Assembly (NCBI GenBank): GCA_016213325.1
Contig: JACRAY010000032.1
Location: 1-64,000, forward strand
Length of the DNA stretch: 64,000 bases
DNA from: Burkholderiales bacterium
Lineage (GTDB): Bacteria > Pseudomonadota > Gammaproteobacteria > Burkholderiales > Burkholderiaceae_C
Direction of reading: 5' to 3'
Positions 32,601 to 39,751 of this stretch are shown piece by piece. The notes beneath the pieces are model-generated. The model had not been told where the DNA came from. It saw nothing but the letters and a program-made list of their open reading frames with translations, and did no database searches. How positions within the stretch are numbered: the first letter of the stretch is position 1; each line of letters opens with the position of its first letter. A program made the translations under genes and the position numbers.

Positions 32601-32807
32601 CATCTCCTGCTCGATCACCGACAGCACGGTCTCTTCGAGCACCTGCGCCGAGGCGCCGGGATAGTTGGCGCCGATGACGATGGAAGGCGGCGCCACCGAC
32701 GGGTACTGCGACACCGGCAGGCGCACGATGGCGACGGCGCCCAGCACCAGGATGAACAGCGCGATCACCCATGCGAAGACCGGGCGGTCGATAAAGAACT
32801 TCGCCAT
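29658..32807 (-). CDS. RND multidrug efflux pump, inner-membrane subunit (AcrB/MexB-like)
   Basis: A 1049-residue HAE1-family antiporter, of normal length. It begins MAKFFIDRPVFAWVIALFI. Twelve helices are arranged as one, a large periplasmic loop, six, a second loop, then five. Helix 4 carries the proton-relay pair in GIVVDDAIVVVENVERIM, and AFFGGAVGNIYKQFSAV follows in helix 6. The C-terminal duplication has GLSAKNAVLIIEYAKDL. It pairs with the adaptor gene 3 nt upstream and the outer-membrane gene downstream. Confidence 0.93.
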   Translation of the reverse strand: MAKFFIDRPVFAWVIALFILVLGAVAIVRLPVSQYPSVAPPSIVIGANYPGASAQVLEETVLSVIEQEMNGSPGLIFMESVAQANGGGSITLTFETGTNPDLAQVDVQNRLARAGPRLPAAVTQQGVRVDKARSNFLLFTILSSEKGEFDPVALGDYASRVVLPEIQRIPGVGQAQLFGTERAMRVWIDPAKLVSFNLSMADVTAAIRAQNAQVSAGAIGDQPNVAGQGIAATVVVNGQLSSVEQFGNIQLRSTADGAAVRLKDVARLELGAQGYAISARLNGQPSTGIGVQLSPTGNALATAKAVRARMEELSKFFPAGMKWAIPYDSSRFVSISIAQVVETLLEAMALVFLVMYLFLQNMRYTVIPAVVVPVSLLGTFAVLLALGFSINVLTMFGMVLVIGIVVDDAIVVVENVERIMSEEGLPPREATKKAMGQIQGAIVGVTVVLISVFVPLAFFGGAVGNIYKQFSAVMLASIMISAFMALSLTPALCATLLKPMQAGHHLEKGGFFGRFNRGFKATAHGYEDFVARILGKRRRAIGVYFAIVAAVVFLFARLPTSFLPGEDQGYMLVSIQLPPGATIERTRNVVQQVEEYMLKQPEVQSMVGVLGFSFSGQGQNAGFAFVTLKDWDERKGAEHTAQAVSGRAFMALAGIRDAFIFALSPPAIPELGTATGFNFRLQDRGGNGREALVAARNQLLALAAKSPVLQGVRSDGLEDAPQLQIDIDREKASALGVSFDAISGALSSSLGSAYVNDFPNRGRLQRVVVQADAPSRMQPEDLMRIPALNAKGVAVPLGAFASTRWVLGPMQTVRYNGYPSMRISGDAAPGRSTGEAMREMEQLAAQLPTGFAYEWTGQSREEKLSGAQVFILLGFSLLAVFLCLAALYESWSIPFSVILVVPLGIIGALIGANIRGFPNDVYFKVGLVTIMGLSAKNAVLIIEYAKDLHAQGKSLVDAVLAACHLRFRPIIMTSLAFILGVLPLVVATGAGSASQRAIGTGVMGGMITATALAVLFVPVFFVVVRSFFKGSERQRKMYAHELEAPASGE

Positions 32808-32810
32808 GCG

Positions 32811-33962
32811 TCAGCCCTTTGCCGGTGCAGCCGACCAGGGCACCGGCTTCACCGTCTGGCCGGGGCGCAGCTTCTGGAAGCCGTCGACCATCACCTGCTC
32901 GCCGGGCTTCAGGCCTTCCAGCACCACCCAGCTGCCGGCCTGCGAGCCGCCCAGCTTGATGGTGCGTGGCGCCACCTTGCCGTCGGGCGCCACCACCATC
33001 ACGGTGTCGCCGGTGGGCGATCGCGTCACGGCCTGCTGCGGCAGCACCAGCGCGTTGCCCGCCCGCCCCTGCTCGATGCGCACGCGCACGTACATGCCGG
33101 GCAGCAGCATGCCGCGCGGGTTGGGCACTTCGGCGCGCAGCGTGACCTGGCCCGTGCCGGGGTCCACCGACAGGTCGGCAAACAGCAGCTGGCCCGGCTG
33201 CGGGTGCTCGCTGCCGTCTTCCAGCAGCACGCGCACCTGCGCGCCTTCGGGGCCGGCGCGCTTCAGGCGGCCCTGCTCCAGCGCGCGGCGCAGGTTCAGC
33301 ACCTCGCTGGCCGACTGCGTGAAGTTGACGTACAGCGGGTCGACTTGCTGGATGACGGCGAGCGGCGTGGCTTCGCCCTGCCCCACCAGCGCGCCCTCGG
33401 TCACCAGCGAGCGGCCGATGCGCCCTGAGATGGGCGCGGTGACGGCCGCGTGCGACAAATTGATCTCGGCCGTACGCACGGCCGCGCGCGCCACGGCCAC
33501 TTCGGCCTCGGCCTGCTTCTGCGCAGCCACCGCATTGGCGTAGTCCTGCTTGCTGATGGCGTTGGCTTCTACCAGTGGTTTGTAGCGCTGGGCCAGCCCG
33601 GCGGCCTGCCCCAGGTTGGCTTCGGCGCGCGCCAGCGAGGCCTGCGCACTGGCTTGCGCAGCGGCATAGGGCGCGGGGTCGATGCGATACAGCACCTGGC
33701 CGGCGCGCACGTCGCTGCCTTCCTTGAACAGGCGCTGCTGCACGATGCCGGCGGCGCGCGCACGCACCTGCGCCACGCGCAGCGGCTCCAGCCGCCCGGG
33801 CAGCTCCGTCATCAGGGGCACGTCGCCGGTGGCCACGGTAATCACGCCGACTTCGGGTGGCGGCGGGCCGCCGCCTTGCGCCGCGGCCGTGCCTGCGCCC
33901 TGCCCGCAACCGGCCAGCAAAGCCGCCGCCAAGCCCAGCGCGAATGGGTAACGAAGCATCAT
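32811..33962 (-). CDS. RND efflux periplasmic adaptor (membrane fusion protein)
   Basis: A 383-residue AcrA/MexA-type lipoprotein. Start MMLRYPFALGLAAALLAGCGQG with lipobox LAGC. The lipoyl/barrel part has TELPGRLEPLRVAQVRARAAGIV, the coiled-coil hairpin spans about 100-165, and AVTAPISGRIGRSLVTEGALV is the lipoyl second half. It bridges the inner pump and outer channel. First gene of the efflux operon. I see no local regulator for it; the adjacent divergent gene is a racemase. Confidence 0.9.
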   Translation of the reverse strand: MMLRYPFALGLAAALLAGCGQGAGTAAAQGGGPPPPEVGVITVATGDVPLMTELPGRLEPLRVAQVRARAAGIVQQRLFKEGSDVRAGQVLYRIDPAPYAAAQASAQASLARAEANLGQAAGLAQRYKPLVEANAISKQDYANAVAAQKQAEAEVAVARAAVRTAEINLSHAAVTAPISGRIGRSLVTEGALVGQGEATPLAVIQQVDPLYVNFTQSASEVLNLRRALEQGRLKRAGPEGAQVRVLLEDGSEHPQPGQLLFADLSVDPGTGQVTLRAEVPNPRGMLLPGMYVRVRIEQGRAGNALVLPQQAVTRSPTGDTVMVVAPDGKVAPRTIKLGGSQAGSWVVLEGLKPGEQVMVDGFQKLRPGQTVKPVPWSAAPAKG

Positions 33963-34059
33963 GGTTGTTCTGGGGAAAAGACTGCAACGATACCGCGCAC
34001 GCGAGGATTGCGCACGCAAGGGGCTTCCAGCCTCCTGACAGTTGCATGAGAATGTTCGC

Positions 34060-34737
34060 ATGACCCTGCATATCGGCATCGTCGCCTGCTCCGCAGAAGG
34101 CGCATCGCTTTGCTACCGCACCATCTGCACCGAGGGCGCCGCGGTGCTGGGACGGCCCCACGCCCACCCCGAAGTGTCGATGCACACGCCGCCGCTGGCC
34201 GACACCATGGACTGCATCTACCGCGACGACTGGCAGGGTGTGGCCGGCATCATGCTGGCGTCGGCGCACAAGCTCGCGGCGATCGGGGCCGACTTCCTGA
34301 TCTGCCCCGACAACACCCTGCACCAGGCCCTGCCGCACGTGTTGCCGCGGTCGCCCAGGCCGTGGCTGCACATCGCGAGCGTGGTGGCCGACGAAGCCGC
34401 GCGGCGCGGTTTCCGGCGCGTGGGCCTGACCGGCACGAAGTGGCTGGTCGACAGCGACGTGTATCCCGCCGGTTACGTGCGGCCTTCGGCGGCCGACCGC
34501 GAAGCCATCAACCGGGTGATCATGGATGAGCTCGTCTGCGGCGTGTTCAAGCCGGAAGCGGTCGCGCTGTTCCAGCGCGTCATCGGCGGCATGAAGGCCG
34601 AGGGCTGCGATGCAGTCGTGCTGGGCTGCACCGAAATTCCGCTCATCATGGACGACGGCAACTCGCCCTTGCCCACGCTGGATTCGACCCGGCTGCTCGC
34701 CAGGGCGGCTCTGCAGCGAGCGGCGAACACCGGCTGA
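34060..34737 (+). CDS. aspartate/glutamate racemase family protein
   Basis: A 225-residue PLP-independent racemase. Two catalytic Cys segments are visible: GIVACSAEGAS near the N terminus and DAVVLGCTEIPLIM near the C terminus; ICPDNTLHQ is the usual middle motif. It may interconvert Asp or Glu or a related amino acid. An ATG at 34060 is chosen over a TTG six codons upstream. It precedes murQ-anmK by 14 nt, so a link with cell-wall amino-acid turnover is plausible. Confidence 0.8.
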   Translation: MTLHIGIVACSAEGASLCYRTICTEGAAVLGRPHAHPEVSMHTPPLADTMDCIYRDDWQGVAGIMLASAHKLAAIGADFLICPDNTLHQALPHVLPRSPRPWLHIASVVADEAARRGFRRVGLTGTKWLVDSDVYPAGYVRPSAADREAINRVIMDELVCGVFKPEAVALFQRVIGGMKAEGCDAVVLGCTEIPLIMDDGNSPLPTLDSTRLLARAALQRAANTG

Positions 34738-34751
34738 CGCTAAACTGGCGC

Positions 34752-35666
34752 GTGGTCCAATCCATCGATACGCGACTGACCGAGCAGCGCAACCCGCGCA
34801 GCACCCGGATCGACCAGCTCTCCACCATCGAGATCGTCGACCTCATCAACGCCGAAGACCGCATGGTGGCGGCGGCGGTGGCCGAAGAGCGTGAGCAGGT
34901 GGCGCGTGCCATCGACCTCACGGTCGATGCCTTCCGCAAGGGCGGCAGGCTGTTCTATGTGGGCGCGGGCACTTCCGGGCGGCTCGGCGTGCTGGACGCT
35001 TCCGAGATGCCGCCCACCTACAACACCGATCCCGAGCTGGTGCAGGGCGTCATCGCCGGCGGACTGGCCGCGCTGGTGCGCGCGCAGGAAGGCGCCGAAG
35101 ACCACGCCGAGGACGGCGCGAAGGCCATGGACGAGCGCAACGTGGGCGCCAACGACTTCGTGCTGGGCATCGCCGCCTCGGGCACCACGCCTTACGTGCA
35201 TGGCGCGCTCAAGCGCGCCCGCGAGCGCGGCGCGCGCACCGGCTTCCTGCTGTGCACCTACCCGTCCGAGCGGCTGATGCAGTCGCACGACGTGGTGATC
35301 GCCCCGCTGGTCGGCCCCGAGGTCATCACGGGTTCGACCCGCATGAAGGCGGGCACGGCCACCAAGCTCGTGCTCAACACGATCAGCACGGCCGCCATGG
35401 TCAAGACCGGTAAGGTGTTCGGCAACCTGATGGTGGACCTGCAGGTCACCTGCCAGAAGCTGCAGGACCGCGGCGAGCGCATCCTGATGGAGACGCTGGG
35501 CATCGAGCGCTGGGAGGCGCAGCACCTGCTGGAAGCCTCGGGCGGCCACGTGAAGCTGGCCATCGTGATGAACAAGCTGGGGCTCGACGCCGAAGGGGCG
35601 CGGCGCGAGCTGGACGTGGCCGGTGGCTCCATTGCCGACGTGGTCGGCGACCTGAAGGGACGATGA
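34752..35666 (+). CDS. murQ: N-acetylmuramic acid 6-phosphate etherase
   Basis: A 304-residue SIS-domain enzyme that cleaves the lactyl ether of MurNAc-6-P to GlcNAc-6-P and lactate in cell-wall recycling. Motifs are RNPRSTRIDQLSTIEIVDLINAED, the sugar-phosphate loop YVGAGTSGRLGVLDASEMPPT, and VVGPEVITGSTRMKAGTATKLVLN in variant form. GTG start. Its stop overlaps the anmK start by 4 bp, coupling the two recycling enzymes. Confidence 0.92.
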   Translation: MVQSIDTRLTEQRNPRSTRIDQLSTIEIVDLINAEDRMVAAAVAEEREQVARAIDLTVDAFRKGGRLFYVGAGTSGRLGVLDASEMPPTYNTDPELVQGVIAGGLAALVRAQEGAEDHAEDGAKAMDERNVGANDFVLGIAASGTTPYVHGALKRARERGARTGFLLCTYPSERLMQSHDVVIAPLVGPEVITGSTRMKAGTATKLVLNTISTAAMVKTGKVFGNLMVDLQVTCQKLQDRGERILMETLGIERWEAQHLLEASGGHVKLAIVMNKLGLDAEGARRELDVAGGSIADVVGDLKGR

Positions 35667-36796
35667 TGCGGGTGATCGGGCTCATGTCGGGCACTTCGCT
35701 GGACGGCATCGACGTGGCCATCGTCGACTTCGAAGGCACCACCGAGGCCGACTTGCGCTGGGCCTGCAAGGGTTTCATGAGCCTGCCCTACGCGCCGCGG
35801 CAGCGCGATGCGATCCACGACGTGATGGTCAAGGGCAGCACCGCCGCGCTGTGCGCGCTGCACGGCATGCTGGGCGAATGGTTCTCCGAAGCGGTGCTGC
35901 AGGCCTGCACGCAATACGGCGTTGCGCTCGATTCGGTCGGCCTCATCGGCTCGCACGGCCAGACCATCTGGCACCAGCCGCCGCAGCAGGCCGTGCGCGG
36001 CTTCACGCTGCAACTGGGCTGCCCCGCCACCATCGCCGAGCGCACCGGCCGCCCCGTGGTCAGCGACTTCCGCACGCGCGACGTGGCCGCCGGCGGGCAG
36101 GGGGCGCCGCTGGTGCCTTGGGTGGACCGCGCGCTGTTCTCGGCGCCGGGCAGGAAGCGCGCGCTGCAGAACATCGGCGGCATGGGCAACGTCACCTGGC
36201 TGCCGCCGCGCGGCGAGGCGGCCGACCTGCTGGCTTTCGACACCGGCCCGGGCAACGTGATGATCGATGCGGCGGTGGCGCTGGCGACGCAGGGCGCCGA
36301 AGCGTACGACCGCGACGGCCAATGGGCCAGGCGCGGCACGGTGCGCACCGACCTGCTGGCCGAGTTGCTGCAGCACCCGTTCTACGCGGCGCCGCCGCCC
36401 AAGTCGACTGGGCGCGAGGTGTTCGGGCAGGCGATGGTGGCCGACCTTGCTGCGCGGCCCGGCCTGCCGTGGCCCGACCTGATCGCGACCTTGACGGCGC
36501 TGACGGCGCACACCATCGCGCGCGCTTATCGCGGCTGGCTGGTGCCGCGTGGGCTGGACGAGGTGTTCGTCACCGGTGGCGGCGCGCGCAACCCGGTGCT
36601 GATGGAGGCGATCCGGCGCGAACTCGCGCCGCTGCCCGTGCGCACGGGGGACGAGCTGGGTGTGGACGGCGACGCGAAGGAAGCGGTGGCGTTCGCGGCG
36701 CTGGCGTGGGCGCACGTGAATCGCGTGCCGTGCAATGTGCCGGCGGCTACCGGCGCCAGTGGCGTGCGCGTGTTGGGTTCCTATACGCCGGCGTGA
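35663..36796 (+). CDS. anmK: anhydro-N-acetylmuramic acid kinase
   Basis: A 377-residue kinase that opens and phosphorylates 1,6-anhydro-MurNAc to MurNAc-6-P, the substrate of MurQ. Motifs are the phosphate-binding MSGTSLDGIDVAIVDF, GSHGQTIWHQP, DFRTRDVAAGGQGAPLVPWVD, NIGGMGNVTWLP and FDTGPGNVMID. The length is normal. The start overlaps murQ (ATGATG). Confidence 0.93.
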   Translation: MMRVIGLMSGTSLDGIDVAIVDFEGTTEADLRWACKGFMSLPYAPRQRDAIHDVMVKGSTAALCALHGMLGEWFSEAVLQACTQYGVALDSVGLIGSHGQTIWHQPPQQAVRGFTLQLGCPATIAERTGRPVVSDFRTRDVAAGGQGAPLVPWVDRALFSAPGRKRALQNIGGMGNVTWLPPRGEAADLLAFDTGPGNVMIDAAVALATQGAEAYDRDGQWARRGTVRTDLLAELLQHPFYAAPPPKSTGREVFGQAMVADLAARPGLPWPDLIATLTALTAHTIARAYRGWLVPRGLDEVFVTGGGARNPVLMEAIRRELAPLPVRTGDELGVDGDAKEAVAFAALAWAHVNRVPCNVPAATGASGVRVLGSYTPA

Positions 36797-36799
36797 CCT

Positions 36800-37327
36800 T
36801 CACAGGTGCTTGAAGTAAAACGTCGTCGAGCACAACCCGCCCTCGGGCATCAACGCATACTTCGGCACGTCCCCCACCCGCTGCCACCCCGCGCGCTGGT
36901 ACAGCCGCTCGGCGTCGCCGCCCGTCACGGTGTCCAGCACCAGCACGTTGCGCCCTTCGCGCCGCGCTTCTTCGTCCACCGCATCCATCAGCAATTGCGC
37001 GATGCCCTGCCGCCGCGCGCGGCGGTGCACCAGCATCTTGGCCACGTCGGCGCGATGCGGCTGGTTCTCCGGCAGGTCCAGGATCAGCTGCACGGTGCCG
37101 ACCACCGAGCCTTCGCTGTCCTCGGCCACCAGCAGCGCACGCTCGCCACGCACCACACCCGCGGCCACCTTGCGCCAGAAAGCCACGGCCCGCTCGCGCG
37201 ACAGCGGCAGCATGAAGCTCACCGATGCGCCGCCCTCCACGCAGTCCACCAGCACATCGGCCAGCGGCTCGATGAGCGTCTCGGCCTCTTCGGGCGCCGC
37301 GCGGCGCACGGTCACTCGTCGGGTCAT
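36800..37327 (-). CDS. GNAT-family N-acetyltransferase
   Basis: A 175-residue acetyltransferase. The acetyl-CoA loop is MLVHRRARRQGIAQLLMDAV and the C-terminal motif is LYQRAGWQRVGDVPKYALMP. The substrate is unknown. Its ATG overlaps the stop of the XRE-cupin regulator by 4 bp, a pairing often seen in this group and suggesting joint control. Confidence 0.85.
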   Translation of the reverse strand: MTRRVTVRRAAPEEAETLIEPLADVLVDCVEGGASVSFMLPLSRERAVAFWRKVAAGVVRGERALLVAEDSEGSVVGTVQLILDLPENQPHRADVAKMLVHRRARRQGIAQLLMDAVDEEARREGRNVLVLDTVTGGDAERLYQRAGWQRVGDVPKYALMPEGGLCSTTFYFKHL

Positions 37328-37908
37328 CGGGTCCTCCGGGTGGGTGAGACGGCGGCCAGCGCCACCAGGTAGCGCGCGGGTTCGCGCGTCGGGTTGCGGA
37401 ACACGATGGGTGCATCGAGCTTCATGGCCAGGCAGTCGCCCGCCTGCAGCCGCCACTTGTCGTCGCCGACGGTGAGTTCCATCGTGCCTTCGATCATCCA
37501 CACCTGCTGGTGCACGTCGGCGTCGCGCGCGCTGTTGTCCAGCGCCACGCGCTTGCCGGGGGGAAAGACCACGTCCACCAGTTGCAGGGGCGACGCCACC
37601 GCCGGCGAGACGGTGCGGCGCACGTAGCCGGAAGCGGGGTCGGTCCACACCGGTTGCACCTGCAGCCGCGCCAGGGGCGAAGGCGGCGCGGCCGCGGCCA
37701 CGTCCTGCTGGAACAGCGAGGACAGGGACGTGCCGAGTGCAGCCGTCAGCTTGTCCAGCACGACGGCGGTGGGGCTGCTGCGGCCGCTTTCGATGAGCGA
37801 GATGTTGGAGCGGCTCACGCCGCTCAGCTCCGCCAGCGCCTCCAGCGACAGCCCCTGCGCGTCGCGCAACTGGCGCACGCGCGAGGCGATCAGGGTGTTG
37901 ACATCCAT
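37324..37908 (-). CDS. XRE-family regulator with C-terminal cupin
   Basis: A 194-residue regulator with an N-terminal HTH (about 8-62: LRDAQGLSLEALAELSGVSRSNISLIESGRSSPT) and a C-terminal cupin (about 100-185: VVFPPGKRVALDNSARDADVHQQVWMIEGTMEL). The cupin probably senses a small ligand. An operator-like palindrome begins 4 bp upstream of the start (37912), suggesting autorepression and control of the coupled acetyltransferase. Confidence 0.85.
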   Translation of the reverse strand: MDVNTLIASRVRQLRDAQGLSLEALAELSGVSRSNISLIESGRSSPTAVVLDKLTAALGTSLSSLFQQDVAAAAPPSPLARLQVQPVWTDPASGYVRRTVSPAVASPLQLVDVVFPPGKRVALDNSARDADVHQQVWMIEGTMELTVGDDKWRLQAGDCLAMKLDAPIVFRNPTREPARYLVALAAVSPTRRTR

Positions 37909-37911
37909 AGC

Positions 37912-37950
37912 CTCCAGTTTACTGGAAACGATTCTTCCATCAAACTGGAG
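37912..37950 (-). promoter_or_regulatory. XRE-cupin operator (inverted repeats)
   Basis: CTCCAGTTT (37912-37920) and AAACTGGAG (37942-37950) form a perfect 9-bp inverted repeat. Inside it CCAGTTTACTGG (37914-37925) is a complete 12-bp palindrome, the form expected for a dimeric XRE regulator; a weaker second palindrome lies in the right half. It is directly upstream of the XRE start and blocks the 46-bp gap to the cytochrome gene. Confidence 0.6.
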
Positions 37951-37954
37951 GGCG

Positions 37955-38332
37955 TCAACGCACCCGGCACTGCCGCGAAGCCTGGCGCAGCCAGGCTATG
38001 AGGGCCGCGCGCTCGGCCGCGTCCGGCACGCCCGAGTAGGTCATGGTGGTGCCCGGCAGCGCGGCCATCGGGTCCGCGAGAAAGCGCGACAGGCTGGCTT
38101 CGTCCCAGGTGATGCCCGAGGCCTTCATCGCGCTGGAGTAGTCGGCAAAGCCCGGCGCGGTGCCCGCCTTGCGCCCGAACAGCCCGCAATGGGCCGGCCC
38201 CGTGCGGTGCTGCTCGATCGAGTGGCAGCCCATGCAGCGCCCGTACGCTTCGTGGCCGCGCTGCAGCAGGACCGCGTCCTGTTGCGCGAACGCAGCCGGC
38301 GCCGCCGCCAGCAACAAGGCCGCCAGCTTCAC
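37955..38332 (-). CDS. small periplasmic c-type cytochrome
   Basis: A 125-residue protein with a signal peptide (MKLAALLLAAAPAAFAQQ), a single heme motif CMGCH near residue 33, and a likely axial Met in TTMTYSGVPD, typical of cytochrome c2/c552-like electron carriers. Its start overlaps the ferritin-like gene stop by 4 bp, so the two are cotranscribed downstream of the ECF sigma gene. Confidence 0.85.
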   Translation of the reverse strand: MKLAALLLAAAPAAFAQQDAVLLQRGHEAYGRCMGCHSIEQHRTGPAHCGLFGRKAGTAPGFADYSSAMKASGITWDEASLSRFLADPMAALPGTTMTYSGVPDAAERAALIAWLRQASRQCRVR

Positions 38333-38886
38333 GAGAGGAACGCCGAAGGCACCCAGGGCGTTTCGCCCAGCACCTGCCGCAACACCGCCCAGTGCATGGC
38401 CTCGTCGGCCAGGATGCTGGCCGCGGCCTTCGACAGCTCGCGATCGTGGAACAGCGGCACGGCGTTCACGTACGCCGACACGGCGCCCCGCTCCAGGCCT
38501 GCCGCGAAGCGCAGCACGTCGGCCTCGCTCTTCAGCTTTTCCAGCGGGAAGCTGTAGCGGCTGCGCGGTTCCACCGGCCGCCCGCCCATCTTGCGGATGG
38601 TGCCCGCCAGCACGTCGGCATGCTCCTTGTGGTGGCCCTGGAACTGCAGCGCGATCGGCTTGCTGGCCGTCCCCAGCAGGCCGCTTTCGGCGCCCACCTG
38701 GTAGGCTGCCACCGCCTCCAGCTCGGCCGCCAGGGCCGTGTTGAGGATGCGCACGTCCGCCTCGGCCGGCTTGTGTCCCTGAGCCAGCACGTCGCGGCCG
38801 GCCAGCAGCGCGACTGCGCCCGCAGACAGCACCAGCGCGTGGCGGCGTGAAGAATCGAAGAACGAAGCGAATCCCTGCTGCTCCAT
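38329..38886 (-). CDS. ferritin-like domain protein, exported
   Basis: A 185-residue four-helix-bundle protein. The N terminus SSRRHALVLSAGAVALLAG has a twin-Arg and hydrophobic stretch compatible with Tat export. Helix signatures are LAAELEAVAAYQVG, QFQGHHKEHADVLA, LERGAVSAYVNAVP and ILADEAMHWAVLRQ, carrying Glu/His pairs as in ferritin-like (DUF4439-type) proteins. It is probably redox or metal related. Second gene after the sigma factor. Confidence 0.75.
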   Translation of the reverse strand: MEQQGFASFFDSSRRHALVLSAGAVALLAGRDVLAQGHKPAEADVRILNTALAAELEAVAAYQVGAESGLLGTASKPIALQFQGHHKEHADVLAGTIRKMGGRPVEPRSRYSFPLEKLKSEADVLRFAAGLERGAVSAYVNAVPLFHDRELSKAAASILADEAMHWAVLRQVLGETPWVPSAFLS

Positions 38887-38921
38887 GGCGGCATCCTTTC
38901 TGGTGGGTTGGGGAAAGAAAA

Positions 38922-39638
38922 CTAGTGGTCGCGGATCACGCCGCCGGCACGCAGGCGTGCCAGCACGCCCGCCACCACGTCGTCGCAGCGCTGTCCGAGG
39001 AAGTCGTGCAACTGCTGCGCCTCGAGCTCCGCGCTGTCCAGCAGGTGCGTGCGCAGCATGGCGCGGGCGCGCAGGAAGCGTGTCTTCACCACCTCGGCGC
39101 TGACCCGCAGCGCGGCCGCGGTGTCCTCGACGGCGAGCCCTTCGACGGCACGCAGGATGAACACGCTGCGATAGATCGGCGGCAGCAGGTCGATGGCCGC
39201 TTCGAGCAGCCGCCGCAGCTGGCGGCGCTGCGCTTCCTCTTCGGGGGTCGGCCAGTCGCTGGCGTTCGTGGCGATCGGGTTGCTGCCTGCCATCTCGTCG
39301 TCCCCTTCGCCGGGCTCGTCCTGCCACGCCACCAGGCGCCCCAGCTTGCGCTGCTGGCCCAGCGCCTGGTTGATGGCGATGCGGACCAGCCAGGTCGCCA
39401 GCGACGAGTCGCCGCGGAAACTCTCGAGCGAGGTGAAAGCCTTGAGCCAGGTTTCCTGCACCACGTCCTGCGCCTCGGCATCGTCGCCGACGATGCCGCG
39501 TGCCGCGCGGAACAGCAGGCGGTTGTAGCGCCGCATGAGCTGCTCGAAAGCTCGCGCGTTGCGCTCACGCAGCCCGTGCAGCAACGCCGCCTCTTCCGAG
39601 CGCGCCTCCTGCAGGCCAACTTCAACTGGGCTCGACAT
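38922..39638 (-). CDS. ECF-type RNA polymerase sigma factor
   Basis: A 238-residue sigma-70 family protein. Region 2 is FEQLMRRYNRLLFRAARGIVGDDAEAQDVVQETWLKAF, with SLATWLVRIAINQAL; region 4 is LLPPIYRSVFILRAVEGLAVEDTAAALRVSAEVVKTRFLRARAMLR. No anti-sigma gene is adjacent; the ferritin-like and cytochrome c genes follow. C-terminal residues (QLHDFLGQRCDDVVAGVLARL) form a short extra helix. Its ribosome-binding site AAAGGTGAG can pair with a segment 60 nt upstream (see 39641-39711). Confidence 0.88.
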   Translation of the reverse strand: MSSPVEVGLQEARSEEAALLHGLRERNARAFEQLMRRYNRLLFRAARGIVGDDAEAQDVVQETWLKAFTSLESFRGDSSLATWLVRIAINQALGQQRKLGRLVAWQDEPGEGDDEMAGSNPIATNASDWPTPEEEAQRRQLRRLLEAAIDLLPPIYRSVFILRAVEGLAVEDTAAALRVSAEVVKTRFLRARAMLRTHLLDSAELEAQQLHDFLGQRCDDVVAGVLARLRAGGVIRDH

Positions 39639-39640
39639 GC

Positions 39641-39711
39641 TCACCTTTCGCCAGCCGGCGCGAAAACACCGCGCCCTTGCTGCATTGGATGCAGCAGACT
39701 GTGAAAGGTGA
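39641..39711 (-). promoter_or_regulatory. predicted RNA structure hiding the sigma-factor ribosome-binding site
   Basis: Read as minus-strand RNA: TCACCTTTC (39711-39703) is a perfect 9-bp complement to GAAAGGTGA (39649-39641), which contains the Shine-Dalgarno ending 2 nt before the ATG. Enclosed are two further perfect hairpins: GCTGCAT/ATGCAGC (39695-39679) and GGCGCG/CGCGCC (39675-39657). Together they give a three-way junction. It could act as an RNA thermometer, riboswitch or translational coupling device. Only base pairing supports it. Confidence 0.5.
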
Positions 39712-39751
39712 CAAAGAACCTTGCCGCGCGGGGTTATTCGCCGACGGGACT

